Of a stretch of 64,000 nt of DNA, positions 16,500 through 26,294 are shown in pieces. A model generated the notes under the pieces. It did no database searches and was not told where the DNA came from. It saw only the letters and a program-made list of their open reading frames with translations. Location of the stretch: NCBI RefSeq assembly GCF_000217715.1, contig NC_015666.1:756270-820269 (forward strand). The letters run 5' to 3'. Origin of the DNA: Halopiger xanaduensis SH-6 (GTDB lineage: Archaea; Halobacteriota; Halobacteria; Halobacteriales; Natrialbaceae). Numbering within the stretch: the first letter of the stretch is position 1; every line of letters starts with the position of its first letter. The position numbers were made by a program, and so were the translations under genes.

Positions 16500-17564
16500 A
16501 TGTATCAGCATGATGGTGAGGACGTCTTCGTGATCGACGCCCACGTGCACCTGTGGGACGCGACCGAGGAGAACATCCAACACGAGGGCGGGGAGGAGTT
16601 CATCCAGTGCTTCTACGACTACCACACGACGTTCACGCCCGAGGACCGGCAGTGGAGCATGGAAGAGTACCGCAAGTACGGCGCCGAGCGGATGGTCGAG
16701 GACATGTTCGGCAACGCGGCGGTCGACATGGGCATCTTCCAGCCGACGTACCTCACGGACTTCTACGAGGAGGGGTTCAACACCACCGAGCAGAACGCCG
16801 AACTCGCCGACGAGTATCCCGAACGGTTCGTCCTCAACGGCAGCTTCGATCCGCGGGACGGCGACGAGGGCCTCGAGTACCTCGAGGAACTCCACGAGAC
16901 CTACGACGTGCCGGGCGTCAAACTCTACACCGCCGAGTGGCGCGACGAGTCGAAGGGGTGGCGCCTCGACGACGAGGAGGCCTTCCGGTTCCTCGAGAAG
17001 TGCGCCGACCTCGGGATCGAGAACATTCACGCCCACAAGGGGCCGACGATCCGCCCCCTCAACCGCGACGCATTCGACGTGGCGGACGTCGACGACGCCG
17101 CGTCGTCGTTCCCGGAACTCAACTTCATCGTCGAGCACGTCGGCCTGCCTCGCCTCGACGACTTCTGCTGGATCGCCGCCCAGGAGAACAACGTCTACGG
17201 CGGGCTCGCGGTCGCCGCCCCGTTCGCCCAGAACCGCCCCGGCAAGTTCTCGGAGATCATGTCCGAACTGCTCTGGTGGCTCGGCGAGGACCGGATCCTC
17301 TTCGGCTCCGACTACGCGCTGTGGAACCCCGACTGGCTCGTCGAAGAGGTCATGGAAGCCGAGTTCCTGCAGGAACACCGCATGGAGTACGGCGTCGAGT
17401 GGGACCTCGAGACGAAAAAGAAGGTCATGGGCGAGAACGCCGCCGAACTGTACGACATCGATCTCGAGGAAAAGCGCCGCCAGTTCCAGGACGACGACAT
17501 CAGCGAGCGGTTCGGCCTCGAGGACCACTACGCCAGCGAGGAACCAGCCCCCGCGGACGACTAA
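16500..17564 (+). CDS. Amidohydrolase-2 family metal-dependent hydrolase (propane-cluster type)
   Basis: A 354-residue TIM-barrel hydrolase of the amidohydrolase-2 group. The N-terminal metal motif is DAHVHLWD at about 14-21, histidines follow in NIHAHKGPT (about 178) and IVEHVGLP (about 217), and the acidic metal residue is in LFGSDYALW (about 268). Long, specific segments such as FQPTYLTDFYEEGFNTTEQN and RPLNRDAFDVADVDD closely match the hydrolase found in bacterial soluble diiron propane-monooxygenase clusters, as I remember those proteins. Its reaction there is not established. It overlaps the next gene by one base (TAATG), so the two are co-translated. The ATG at 16500 is chosen because the GTG at 16455 lies over the promoter. 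Confidence 0.85.
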   Translation: MYQHDGEDVFVIDAHVHLWDATEENIQHEGGEEFIQCFYDYHTTFTPEDRQWSMEEYRKYGAERMVEDMFGNAAVDMGIFQPTYLTDFYEEGFNTTEQNAELADEYPERFVLNGSFDPRDGDEGLEYLEELHETYDVPGVKLYTAEWRDESKGWRLDDEEAFRFLEKCADLGIENIHAHKGPTIRPLNRDAFDVADVDDAASSFPELNFIVEHVGLPRLDDFCWIAAQENNVYGGLAVAAPFAQNRPGKFSEIMSELLWWLGEDRILFGSDYALWNPDWLVEEVMEAEFLQEHRMEYGVEWDLETKKKVMGENAAELYDIDLEEKRRQFQDDDISERFGLEDHYASEEPAPADD

Positions 17565-18412
17565 TGAGTGAAACCGAATCCGACGGCCGCGCCGGGTCTC
17601 CCGCCCCGACTCGAGCGGCCGTCCGCGACCGACTGGATCGGGTCACCGACCCCGAACTCGACCGTTCGATCGTCGAACTCGAGTATATCGACGCGATCGA
17701 GATCGACGGCGACCGCGTCACGGTCGAGTTCACGCTCCCCACCGCGTGGTGCTCGCCGGCCTTCGCCTGGATGATGGCCGTCGACGCCCGCGACGAGGTC
17801 GAGTCGCTGCCGGCGGTCGAGGAGGCCCGTATCGTCCTGGACGAGCACATGCACGCCGAGGAAATCAACCGCGGCGTGAACGAGCGGCGCTCCTTCGCCG
17901 AGTCGTTCCCGGACGCCGACGGCGACGTCGAAGCCGTCCGCGCCGACCTCGACGAGAAGGCCCGCGTCGCCCGCCAGTACGACGCCGTTGAAACCCTGCT
18001 CGAGGCCGGCCTCGAGCCCGAAACGATCGTCGATCTGCGGCCGGCCGACCTCGAGCGGTACGAACTCGAGGGCGCCGACGACGGCGGGGCGGGAGCGGAA
18101 GCCGAACGCATCGCTATCTACGTACAAGACCGGACGGTCGCCGTCACCGTCCCCGCGGCGCCGATCGACCGCTACCTCGAGAAGGCCCGCGAGACGGGCG
18201 CGCTCGCGGCCCCGACCGAGCCGCTGTTTCGAACGCCGGACGGGGAGCCGATCGACCTCGAGTCGTTCGACCTCGTCCACCGGCGGGGCCGGCTCGCGCA
18301 GGTCAACATGTCGAGCCAGGGCGGCATCTGCGACGGGTTGCGCGAAGCCAGAGAACGGCGGTTCGGCGGCGAGGGGAGCGCCACGGGCGACGCCGAGACG
18401 GCGGACGACTGA
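17564..18412 (+). CDS. DUF59/MIP18-family protein, metal-sulfur cluster assembly type
   Basis: A 282-residue protein. Residues 18-105 form a DUF59 (PaaD/MIP18/SufT-like) domain: DRLDRVTDPELDRSIVELEY and then LPTAWCSPAFAWMMAVDAR with a conserved Cys. This family helps assemble or deliver iron-sulfur or diiron centres. The C-terminal 150 residues, including VNMSSQGGICDGLREARE, are longer than in simple DUF59 proteins and match the larger version that sits beside the amidohydrolase in propane-monooxygenase clusters. Its start overlaps the stop of the upstream gene. It likely works with the amidohydrolase and the divergent alcohol dehydrogenase, but no monooxygenase is in this window. Confidence 0.8.
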   Translation: MSETESDGRAGSPAPTRAAVRDRLDRVTDPELDRSIVELEYIDAIEIDGDRVTVEFTLPTAWCSPAFAWMMAVDARDEVESLPAVEEARIVLDEHMHAEEINRGVNERRSFAESFPDADGDVEAVRADLDEKARVARQYDAVETLLEAGLEPETIVDLRPADLERYELEGADDGGAGAEAERIAIYVQDRTVAVTVPAAPIDRYLEKARETGALAAPTEPLFRTPDGEPIDLESFDLVHRRGRLAQVNMSSQGGICDGLREARERRFGGEGSATGDAETADD

Positions 18413-18460
18413 GCCGCAGCGGGGCGACGCGGCCAACTCTCGGCTCGAGCGGCGCGTTCC

Positions 18461-19648
18461 TTAAATCCCGACCCAGAGCGGTTCGTCGGAATCGTTCTCG
18501 TCCGATTCGATGGTGTTCGAATCGTCGCTCTCGTTGCCGTCCCAGTCGGTCAGATCGAGTCCGCCGCCGGAGTCCTCGAGCGCGTCGCCGTCGGGCGTCG
18601 CCCACGGCATGACCTCGCAGCTTCGGTTCTCGAGGCCGGCCTCCTGGTCGACGAAGATGGCGGTCCGCATGTCGTAGTTACAGCGGATCGCGTCGCCGTC
18701 CTCGGGAATCGTCACCGTCTCGCCGTTGATGGTCATCGCGAGTTGGGCGCGCATCTCGGCGTCGGTGAACTCCTCGTTGTCGACGTGGGTCGCGAACCAC
18801 GAGACGATGTCGTCGTTCTCCATTTCGGCGACGAACGTGATCTCGCGGGTTCCCTGCGGCGGAATCGTCGTGTCGGAGGCCGCGTCGAGCAACTCGACCT
18901 CGTGGGCGTCCCACTGGGCGACCATCCGGTCGTTGAACTCCATCTCGCCCGTCAGCGCGGGCGTCGGCAGCGGGTAGGCGTTCGGGTTGTGCACCTCGAA
19001 CGTGAGGTGCAGTTCGGTCCGGTTCTCGGTGACCTCGCCCCACTCGGCGTCGGTGTCGCGGATTTCGACGGTCGGCTCGACCAACTCCTGCTGCGGGCCG
19101 GAGCCGGTCCGTACCGGCGACAGCGAGTGCTCGCCCTCCTGTGCCGCCAGCGACTCCTCGATCATCGTCTCGAGGTCCGTCTCGATCTCGTCTTCGTGGG
19201 TGTAGGAGGGCGACCCGGAGAACGGGCCGAGGCTGGCGTGGGCCGTCACGTCGGCCTCGAGGGCGCTCACCTCGTCGTTCCGGACGTGGGAGGCCCACCA
19301 CGACGGCAATTGCTGGTACCGCATGTCCGTCCGAATCTCGGTCGTCGAGTTGCCCGAAGGCACCGCAACCCCGTCGACCGATCCGTTCGCGAGGTCGACG
19401 TCGTTCATCGAGAGGTCGTACTCGAGGGTCACGTCGTCGAGTTCGATCCCCGGATTCGGGTTGTCGATCCAGACCGTCGAGATCACCTCGATCCGTTCGT
19501 CGCTTACCTCGCCCCACTCGTTGTCCGCGAGGCCGGCGTCTGGGAGGCCGACGACGCCGGCGGCGTACAGTCCGCCGAGCGCGCCGGCGGAACAGACGCT
19601 GAGGACGAGGACGACCGACAGCACTCTCCTGATCATTCGTCCGGCCAC
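18461..19648 (-). CDS. Membrane-anchored protein with two LEA14/WHy-like domains
   Basis: A 395-residue protein with one N-terminal hydrophobic segment (VLSVVLVLSVCSAGALGGLYAAGV) that anchors it or is a signal. Two beta-sandwich repeats follow, each with the LEA14/WHy pattern of VxNPNP near the start: VWIDNPNPGIELDDVTLEYDL (about 55-75) and EVHNPNAYPLPTPALTGEM (about 220-240), and each ends with a SWWASHV/SWFATHV motif before a variable tail. The C-terminal 50 residues are acidic and disordered. Tandem LEA14 domains facing the outside suggest a role in desiccation or surface stress. Start is either MAGRMIRR or the internal MIRR four codons later. Confidence 0.75.
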   Translation of the reverse strand: MAGRMIRRVLSVVLVLSVCSAGALGGLYAAGVVGLPDAGLADNEWGEVSDERIEVISTVWIDNPNPGIELDDVTLEYDLSMNDVDLANGSVDGVAVPSGNSTTEIRTDMRYQQLPSWWASHVRNDEVSALEADVTAHASLGPFSGSPSYTHEDEIETDLETMIEESLAAQEGEHSLSPVRTGSGPQQELVEPTVEIRDTDAEWGEVTENRTELHLTFEVHNPNAYPLPTPALTGEMEFNDRMVAQWDAHEVELLDAASDTTIPPQGTREITFVAEMENDDIVSWFATHVDNEEFTDAEMRAQLAMTINGETVTIPEDGDAIRCNYDMRTAIFVDQEAGLENRSCEVMPWATPDGDALEDSGGGLDLTDWDGNESDDSNTIESDENDSDEPLWVGI

Positions 19649-19813
19649 AGGAACCGACGTCCAATATAGATGGTTGGTTCGAAATCGAGTATAAACGCCG
19701 AATTTGACACGATAGCGACGCGATCGAGCCGAAACGCGTCGCGTACTGACTCGAGTTTTGCAGTTCGCTGAGAACGGGAGCGGATGGACGCCGACGGCGG
19801 CGTCACAGTGGGA

Positions 19814-20332
19814 CTACTTCTCGACCTCGAGCAGCGCGACCCGCTCGCGGACCAGCGCCGCGAGCGACGCGTCCGTCGCCTCGCGTTCGGCGTCGGTGAT
19901 CTCGAAGAATTCGCACAGCGTCGCCTCGTCCGGCGACTCGAGCGTCGGCGTTCGTTCGACGAACGCCTCGAGGTCGGCGAGGTCGGCGATTGCGGCGGAT
20001 TCGTTCCCGCCGCTACCGCGGCCGGACTGGCTATCGACCAGCACGACCGCCCGGTTCTCGCCCTCGTCGACGCCCATTGCGAGCGCGCGGTCGATCTGTC
20101 GGCGGCCGGCGGCGTACAGCAGGATCTCGACCGCGCGGTTCCGGGCGACGTTCTCGCCGCGGTCGATGGCCCGATCGGCCAGTTCGACGGCCCGCTCTAC
20201 GTGCCTGCGGTCGGCGACGTAGCGGGCGTCGAACGCCTGGATCGTGACGTCGTGTTTGTCGCCGATCTCGTTGATCGCAGTGACGAACGAATCGAGGTCG
20301 TCGATTTCGAGGCGGCATTCGAGTAGCTCCAT
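19814..20332 (-). CDS. cgi121: KEOPS complex subunit Cgi121
   Basis: A 172-residue Cgi121 protein, the KEOPS subunit that recruits the CCA end of tRNA for t6A37 synthesis. The N-terminal part (FDARYVADRRHVERAVELA) and the RNRAVEILLYAAGRRQIDRAL helix are conserved in the family. Its ATG overlaps the stop of the upstream helicase gene (ATGA), a linkage that I recall as common in haloarchaea. The other KEOPS genes (kae1-bud32, pcc1) are not in the window. Confidence 0.88.
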   Translation of the reverse strand: MELLECRLEIDDLDSFVTAINEIGDKHDVTIQAFDARYVADRRHVERAVELADRAIDRGENVARNRAVEILLYAAGRRQIDRALAMGVDEGENRAVVLVDSQSGRGSGGNESAAIADLADLEAFVERTPTLESPDEATLCEFFEITDAEREATDASLAALVRERVALLEVEK

Positions 20333-22695
20333 CAGAAATCACCCAGGCTGGACTGGCTCTCGTCGGCGTCGGCCGATTCGGCCGTCTCGGCGTCGTTGGC
20401 GTTCGGTTCGTCCCCAGCACTCGAGTCGCCGGTCGTCCCGCCGGCGTCCCCGCTCGCCGGCTCGACCTCGTCCATCGACGGGTCCTCGCGACCGGCGTTC
20501 TCGAGGATGTTCTCGGCCGTTTTCTTCCCCTTGAGTACGTTCAAGATGACGCCCTTGTCGGCGTTCCGGAGGTCCGCGGGCTCCTCGATGCCGGCCTCGT
20601 AGAGCCGGCGGGCGCGCTTGCGGCCGACGCCGCCGACCGAGACGAGCTCGAGTAGTTCGTCGCCGACGCCGTGTTCGACGCGGGCGCGGGCCTCCCGGAC
20701 CGCGACGGTCCACTCGCTGTCGATCTCCCGCGCGAGCGACTCGGCGGCCCCGAGCAGCCACTCGGCGGTGTCGACCTTCCCGCGCAGGTCGCCGGGGCCG
20801 ATCTTGTACCGCTCGGTGATGCGCTCCTCGTCGTCTTCTTCGGCCCAGTCCTCGAGCAGCTTCCCCGTCTTGAGGGCGGCGAGCCAGTCCTCGAAGCGCT
20901 CCTCTTCGAACTCGCTGGGCGCGTCGCCGAGCAGTTCGGCTTCTCGTTCGTAGTAGAGCTCCCCGAACTTCTCGTCCTCGCCCGATCGGAGGTAGAGTTC
21001 GTACATGTCCGGCGTGCGCGAGACCAGTTGGTAGAGTCCCAGCGCGGTCGGCCGGTCGTCGGCGCTCTCGAGGCCGTGAACGATCTCGGCGGCGCTCATC
21101 GGATCGAGGTAGAGCCGCGAGACGGTGTGACCGAGGCTGGTGGCCTCGAGTTCCTCCTCCCTGTCGTTTTGCTCGGCGAGATCGGCCGCAGAGGTGAACG
21201 CACCGTCGCCGGCGCCCGCGTCGCTCGCACCGCCGGAGCGCTCGATAAAGTCGTTCCGCTCGAGATAGTCCAGCACGTCGTCGGCGACGCGTTCGAGCCG
21301 CCCCGGCTCGCTGGACTGGCTCGCGTACAGCGTCGCCTCGAGGAACTCGAGCAGGCCCTCGCGGGTGCGGGCGAACCCGGACGCGATGGTCGCCAGCACG
21401 TGCGTCCGCAGGGCGGGTTCGGCCGCCAGCTTCGAGCGCACCGGCTCCGGGTCGGCCCAGACGTACCGGTCGAACAGCTCCTGACTCTCGTCGTGGTTCT
21501 TCGCCAGCAGGACGGCCTCGCCGTAGGGATCCAGTCCCGGCCGCCCCGCCCGGCCCATCATCTGGTGGACCTCGAGGACGTCCAGCGGGGCCATCCCGCC
21601 GGCGCTGGGGTCGAACCGCCGCCAGTCGCGGACGATGACGCGGCGAGCGGGCGTGTTGACGCCGGCCGCGAGCGTCGGCGTCGCCGAGATCACCTTCAGC
21701 AGGCGGTCGCGGAAGGCGTCCTCGACGATCGATCGCTGCGTGGAAGAGAGCCCGGCGTGGTGGAAGGCCGAGCCGCGCTCGACGCAGTCGGCCAGGTCCT
21801 TGCTGGTCTCTGTGTCGCTGTCGTCCCGAATCTCCTCGGCTAACTCGGCGAGTTGGTCCTCCTCTTCGGGTGTGAGTTCGCGGCTCGCAACTTTTCCTAG
21901 CCGGCGGGCGGCGGCTTCGGCGTTGCGCCGCGAGTTGACGAACACAAGCGAGGAGCCCCCCTCCTGCAGAATGTCCCGGACGAGCGCGGCCTCCTGCTTC
22001 TCCGAGCCCTCGACGGGCACTTCTCTGGTCGATCCGTCGTCGAAGTTCAGCGCGTTCCCGTAGTGGACGCCCATCCGGAGGTCGATCGGCCGCCAGTCGG
22101 TCTCGACCAGTTCGGCGTCGAGCCAGTCGGCGATTTCGTCGGCGTTGCCGACCGTTGCCGACAGCGCGACCGTCTGCAGATCGGGGTTGAGCTTGCGGAG
22201 TTTGGCGAGGGTCACCTCGAGCGTCGGCCCCCGATTCCGGTCGTCGATGAGGTGGACCTCATCGCTGACGACGCAGGTCAGATCGGAGAGCCAGTCCGCG
22301 CCGTTTCGCACGAGCGAGTCGACCTTCTCGCTGGTGGCGACGACGATGTCCTTCGTGGCGAGCCAGTCGCTGGTCGACTCGTAGTTGCCGGTCGCGACGC
22401 CCGCGGTCACGCCGAACTCCTCGTAGGCTTCGAACTCCGCCTTCTTCTCGCTGGCCAGGGCCCGCAGCGGGACGATGTACAGCGCCTTCCCGCCGCGCTG
22501 GACCGCCGACAGCATCGAGAGGGCGGCGATCATCGTCTTGCCGCTGGCGGTCGGCACCGCGGCGACGAGGCTGTCGCCCTCCGTCGCGCCGGCCTCGACG
22601 GCCTCGGCCTGTGGCGGGTAGAGCTCCTCGATACCCTGGTCCCGAAAGTGGGAGACGGCACCGGGTGGGAGCCCGGACAGCTCCTCGACGTTCAT
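20332..22695 (-). CDS. hel308: Hel308-type ATP-dependent DNA helicase
   Basis: A 787-residue superfamily 2 helicase that unwinds lagging strands at blocked forks, 3' to 5'. Visible motifs: Walker A with PTASGKT near 50, the DEVH box near 146, ALSATVGN near 178, and motif [12 protein letters not shown] near 378. The C-terminal ratchet and helix-hairpin-helix part ([17 protein letters not shown], about 685-700) is present. A disordered acidic tail ends in SSLGDF; LGDF at the end resembles the aromatic hook by which archaeal helicases bind PCNA or RPA. It is in an operon with cgi121. Confidence 0.95.
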   Translation of the reverse strand: MNVEELSGLPPGAVSHFRDQGIEELYPPQAEAVEAGATEGDSLVAAVPTASGKTMIAALSMLSAVQRGGKALYIVPLRALASEKKAEFEAYEEFGVTAGVATGNYESTSDWLATKDIVVATSEKVDSLVRNGADWLSDLTCVVSDEVHLIDDRNRGPTLEVTLAKLRKLNPDLQTVALSATVGNADEIADWLDAELVETDWRPIDLRMGVHYGNALNFDDGSTREVPVEGSEKQEAALVRDILQEGGSSLVFVNSRRNAEAAARRLGKVASRELTPEEEDQLAELAEEIRDDSDTETSKDLADCVERGSAFHHAGLSSTQRSIVEDAFRDRLLKVISATPTLAAGVNTPARRVIVRDWRRFDPSAGGMAPLDVLEVHQMMGRAGRPGLDPYGEAVLLAKNHDESQELFDRYVWADPEPVRSKLAAEPALRTHVLATIASGFARTREGLLEFLEATLYASQSSEPGRLERVADDVLDYLERNDFIERSGGASDAGAGDGAFTSAADLAEQNDREEELEATSLGHTVSRLYLDPMSAAEIVHGLESADDRPTALGLYQLVSRTPDMYELYLRSGEDEKFGELYYEREAELLGDAPSEFEEERFEDWLAALKTGKLLEDWAEEDDEERITERYKIGPGDLRGKVDTAEWLLGAAESLAREIDSEWTVAVREARARVEHGVGDELLELVSVGGVGRKRARRLYEAGIEEPADLRNADKGVILNVLKGKKTAENILENAGREDPSMDEVEPASGDAGGTTGDSSAGDEPNANDAETAESADADESQSSLGDF

Positions 22696-22900
22696 TACCC
22701 GCGTTTGGCGCGTGTCGCGGTTTAAACTGTCGTCTCCGGTCCCGTCGTTCGGACTCCCGGATCCGAGTCCGCGACCGGACGGACCGGTCCGCCGGCGCGT
22801 TCCGTCCGCGACTGCCGTCTACCGGATCGTCCCGGCAGTTCTCTCCGCCGATACCGTCCGAACCCCCAACCATTTAGACGAACGCGACGCGCTTCGCTGT

Positions 22901-24145
22901 ATGCCCGAACAGCTATCGGACATCCAGCAGGCGATCGCGACGTCGCCGACGCCGGCCGCGGAGTTCGAGCGACTGTCGCGGCGCCGACAGCGGGAGGTGT
23001 TCTACCTCCTCCCGGAGACGGTTCGCCGGTCGCTCGTCGAGGATCTCGACCCCGACGGGTTACGGGAGTTCGTCCGACGGCTCGACCCCGACGAGGCCGC
23101 GGACGTCCTGGAACTGACCGACGAATCCACGCGGACGGACGTGCTCCGTCACCTCGACGAGAGTCGGCGCGAGAAAGTCGAGTTCCTGCTCGAGTTCAGT
23201 CCCGAGAGCGCGGCCGGCCTCATGGACCTCGACTACGTCACCGTCGAGATCGATCGGGACCTCGAGGCCGTCGCGCAGCGAGTGCAGCGGTTCGAGGAAG
23301 GGACCGGCCGAATTCCGCTCATCTTCGTCACCGACGACGGGGAACTCGCGGGCGAACTCCCCGGACAGGCGCTGGCGATGGTCGACGACGGAGCGGAGAT
23401 CCGCGAACACGTCCACGAAACGCCCGCGGTCAGGTACGACGTCCCCGACGAAGACGTCGTCGAGGTGTTCCGGGAGCACCCCGAGAGTTCGGTGGCCGTG
23501 CTGGACGACGACGGCACGATTATGGGAGTCATCCACGCCGAAGATCTCCTTCGGGTCGTCGAGGAGGAGGCGACCGAGACGCTCTACGAGTTCACGGGTG
23601 TCCAGGAGGAGGAGAGCATCCTCGACGGGCCGCTCTCGAAGGTGCGATACCGGTACAAGTGGCTGATCATCAACCTCGGAACGGCGTTCCTGGCGGCCGG
23701 GGCGGTCGGCTTCTTCGAGGACACCATCGCGGCGTTCACGCTGCTCGCGGTGTACATGCCGGTCGTCGCCGGGATGGGCGGCAACGCCGGCACGCAGTCG
23801 ATGGCCGTGACCGTCCGCGGCATCGCCCTCGATCAGATTTCGCTGTCGACCGGGGGGCGGGCCGTCGTCAACGAGATCGTCGCGGGCGCTGCGAACGGTC
23901 TCATTACGGGCGTCCTCGTCGCGCTCATCGCGTCGGTGTTCAATCAGAGTCCCCTCCTGGGTCTCGTCCTCGGCGTGTCGATGGTGTTGAACCTCGTCAT
24001 CGCCGGCTTCTTCGGCACGATCATCCCGCTGCTCCTCGATAAGATCGGCAAGGATCCGGCGACGTCGGCGACGATCTTCATCACGACGATGACCGACGTC
24101 CTCGGCTTTTTCATCTTCCTCGGACTGGCGCAGGCTGTCCTCTGA
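22901..24145 (+). CDS. mgtE: MgtE-family magnesium transporter
   Basis: A 414-residue magnesium channel/transporter. The N-terminal MgtE-N helical domain (FYLLPETVRRSLVEDL) covers about 10-110, two CBS domains cover about 115-240 and would sense intracellular Mg, and the C-terminal pore part has five hydrophobic segments, with the conserved PVVAGMGGNAGTQS loop near 285-298 that lines the pore. It ends with MTDVLGFFIFLGLAQAVL. Its 3' end overlaps a truncated phosphate-permease relic on the other strand. Confidence 0.93.
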   Translation: MPEQLSDIQQAIATSPTPAAEFERLSRRRQREVFYLLPETVRRSLVEDLDPDGLREFVRRLDPDEAADVLELTDESTRTDVLRHLDESRREKVEFLLEFSPESAAGLMDLDYVTVEIDRDLEAVAQRVQRFEEGTGRIPLIFVTDDGELAGELPGQALAMVDDGAEIREHVHETPAVRYDVPDEDVVEVFREHPESSVAVLDDDGTIMGVIHAEDLLRVVEEEATETLYEFTGVQEEESILDGPLSKVRYRYKWLIINLGTAFLAAGAVGFFEDTIAAFTLLAVYMPVVAGMGGNAGTQSMAVTVRGIALDQISLSTGGRAVVNEIVAGAANGLITGVLVALIASVFNQSPLLGLVLGVSMVLNLVIAGFFGTIIPLLLDKIGKDPATSATIFITTMTDVLGFFIFLGLAQAVL

Positions 24146-24527
24146 GACGGCCGCCACCCAGCCCGAGGCCGACGCCGACCATCGCGCCCGTCGTCGCGAA
24201 CGCCGCGGGGATCGGATACCGCGTGTAGATGCCGATCCCCATGAACGTCGCCGCGGTGAGCAGCCCCGCGGTGGCCGCAAGCGGCGTGATCGCGACCCCG
24301 TCGATGAGGTCGGCGCCGACGGTCTCCGAGATGCTCCCGCCCTGCATGAGCGCCCCCGCGGTCGCGAGCAGCCCGATGACGAACGCGGCCCGCATCGTCG
24401 AGATCGCGTTCGCGCCGATCGCCGGCGCGAACGGCGGCGAGTTACTGTTGGCGGCGAGGACCCACGCCATACAGAGACAGGCGACCACGGCGGTTCCGAT
24501 AACGAGCGCAGACGAGGGAGCGACCAT
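24111..24527 (-). pseudogene. N-terminal fragment of a PiT-type phosphate permease
   Basis: The frame encodes the first third of an inorganic phosphate transporter: WVLAANSNSPPFAPAIGANA, the permease signature, followed by ISTMRAAFVIG, a SISETVGADLIDGVAITPLA loop and FATTGAMVGVGLGLGGG. Homology then stops and a short unrelated tail of about 13 residues runs into the end of mgtE, overlapping it by 35 bases. Full-length members have roughly 350-400 residues with two repeats; only the first repeat is left. It was probably cut by the rearrangement that joined mgtE here. It might still be translated but is unlikely to transport. Confidence 0.75.
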
Positions 24528-24682
24528 TTCGTCCGTCGAGTTTTCATGACGGGCTGTAAAAGCGTTCCCGCGACGTGCGGAACGCTCGTGACGGGGACGG
24601 CCGGCCGAAAACCGCTCGGTACCACTGTCGATTCCCGTTCGCTATTATGCCCTATTGATTTCAACCATAGTAAACACGATAG

Positions 24683-24693
24683 TAATATAAAGG
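24683..24693 (+). promoter_or_regulatory. TATA box and possible upstream sites for alkaline phosphatase
   Basis: TAATATAAAGG is a strong archaeal TATA element about 40 bases before ATG 24729. Immediately upstream, ATAGTA occurs twice 12 bases apart (24667 and 24679). Phosphate-starvation control would be expected for the gene product; the repeats are candidates for a regulator site but match no consensus I can name. Confidence 0.45.
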
Positions 24694-24728
24694 ATAGTTA
24701 GTGCGTTCGTGGGCCTCTCGCATGCAGT

Positions 24729-26294
24729 ATGCGACGACGACAATTCGTCACGGCTCTGGGTGCGACTGGACTCCTCGGCGCAACCGGCGCGGTCGGCGCG
24801 GAGTCGGCCGGCGGGAACGGCCGTCGAGGAAGTGATATCGAGAACGTGATCGTCCTGATCGGCGACGGCATGGGGTTCGACCCGATCGAGGTCACGTCGG
24901 TCGTCCACGGCGATCTGTCGCTGCAGTCGATGACCGGCGTCGGCTACACTCGGACAAACTCCCGCAGCGGGGAGGTTACCGACTCCGCGGCGGCCGGGAC
25001 CGCGCTCGCGACGGGCCACAAGGCGTTCAACGGACAGGTCTCCGTCCGCGGCGACGAGGACTACGAGGATCCGACGCCGCTGGTGACCCAGCTCGAGCTG
25101 GCACAGGCACAGGGGAAGGCGACAGGCTTGGTCTCGACGACCCGGATCACCCACGCGACGCCGGCCGTCTACGCCTCCCACGTCCCCGATCGCGACATGG
25201 AGGCGGCGATCGCACAGCAGTACGTCGAGAGCGACGTCGACGTGCTCATGGGCGGCGGTCGCCGCGAGTTCGACGACGCGTTGCTCGATCGGGCGCGGAA
25301 CGCGGGCTACGAAGTCCTGTTCGACGAGAGCGACCTCGAAGCCGCCAGCGGCGATCGTTTGCTCGGCCTGTTCGACGACAGCCACATCACCTACACCCTC
25401 GACCGCGACGAGTCGATCCCCTCGCTGCCCGCGATGACCGCCGCCGCGGTCGACCGCCTCGAAGGGGGCGACGACGGCTTCTTCCTGATGGTCGAGGGCG
25501 GCCGGATCGATCACGCCGAACACGGCAACGACATCCAGACGACGGTCGCCGAGACGAAGGAGTTCGACGCGGTCGTCGACTGGGCGCTCGAGTACGCCGA
25601 GGGCCGCGACGACACGCTGGTCGTCGTCGCCTCCGACCACGAGACCGGCGGGCTGGCGACCGGCAACGACTACGGGTCGCCGATCGACGCGGAGGCGATC
25701 CGGAACGCGCGGGCGAGCAACGCGGCCATCGCCGAGTCTATCGAGGGCGGCAAACCGGTGCGCGAGACGGTCGAAGCGCACGTCGACGTCGACCTCACCG
25801 ACGAGGACGTCGCGCGGATCGAGGACGTCGTCGGCGCCGACGATCCCTACGCCCTCTCGAACGAACTCGGGGCGGTCGTCTCCGACCACCTCGGCGTCTC
25901 GTGGGCCTCGAACGTCCACACCGGCCCGGCACAGACGGTCATGGCCGCCGGCGCCGACGTCGACCCGTTCAACGGCTGGATCCACCACACCGACCTCTCG
26001 GTGACCGTCACCGCACTGCTGCTGTTCGGTCGCCTCCCCGACGTCTCCGAGAACGAGCGCGAGGCCTGGGAACAAAAGGTCGTCAAGAACGGTCCGAAGG
26101 GCCGTCGCGACGCCGCCCTCGCCCTCGAATACGTCGGTCCCGTCACCGACGACGTGACGAAGGCGCTCGATCGCGACGGCAACGGCGTCGTCGACTACGG
26201 GGACGTTCTCAGTATCCTCGAGGGTGATTCCCCGTCCCCGTCGGCGAAGGCGAGTCACCGCCGCGAGGCTCCCTACTCGGCCCACGACGTGTAG
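24729..26294 (+). CDS. Tat-exported alkaline phosphatase with C-terminal EF-hand/dockerin-like motif
   Basis: A 521-residue PhoA-superfamily phosphomonoesterase. A Tat signal RRRQFVTALGATGLLGATGAVGA opens the protein. The first metal aspartate is in IGDGMGFD (about 41-48), the catalytic Ser in TDSAAAGTALATGHK (about 84-98), and the late metal ligands in EGGRIDHAEHGND (about 257) and SDHETGG (about 302), with the last His in NVHTG. The C terminus has DRDGNGVVDYGDVLSIL (about 480-497), a calcium-binding loop of dockerin type. It releases phosphate from organic esters outside the cell. The neighbouring phosphate permease is broken. Confidence 0.92.
   Translation: MRRRQFVTALGATGLLGATGAVGAESAGGNGRRGSDIENVIVLIGDGMGFDPIEVTSVVHGDLSLQSMTGVGYTRTNSRSGEVTDSAAAGTALATGHKAFNGQVSVRGDEDYEDPTPLVTQLELAQAQGKATGLVSTTRITHATPAVYASHVPDRDMEAAIAQQYVESDVDVLMGGGRREFDDALLDRARNAGYEVLFDESDLEAASGDRLLGLFDDSHITYTLDRDESIPSLPAMTAAAVDRLEGGDDGFFLMVEGGRIDHAEHGNDIQTTVAETKEFDAVVDWALEYAEGRDDTLVVVASDHETGGLATGNDYGSPIDAEAIRNARASNAAIAESIEGGKPVRETVEAHVDVDLTDEDVARIEDVVGADDPYALSNELGAVVSDHLGVSWASNVHTGPAQTVMAAGADVDPFNGWIHHTDLSVTVTALLLFGRLPDVSENEREAWEQKVVKNGPKGRRDAALALEYVGPVTDDVTKALDRDGNGVVDYGDVLSILEGDSPSPSAKASHRREAPYSAHDV

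Noticed and set aside
24645-26285. 546-codon open frame on the minus strand
   Set aside because: Antisense to alkaline phosphatase and shadow-like in composition.
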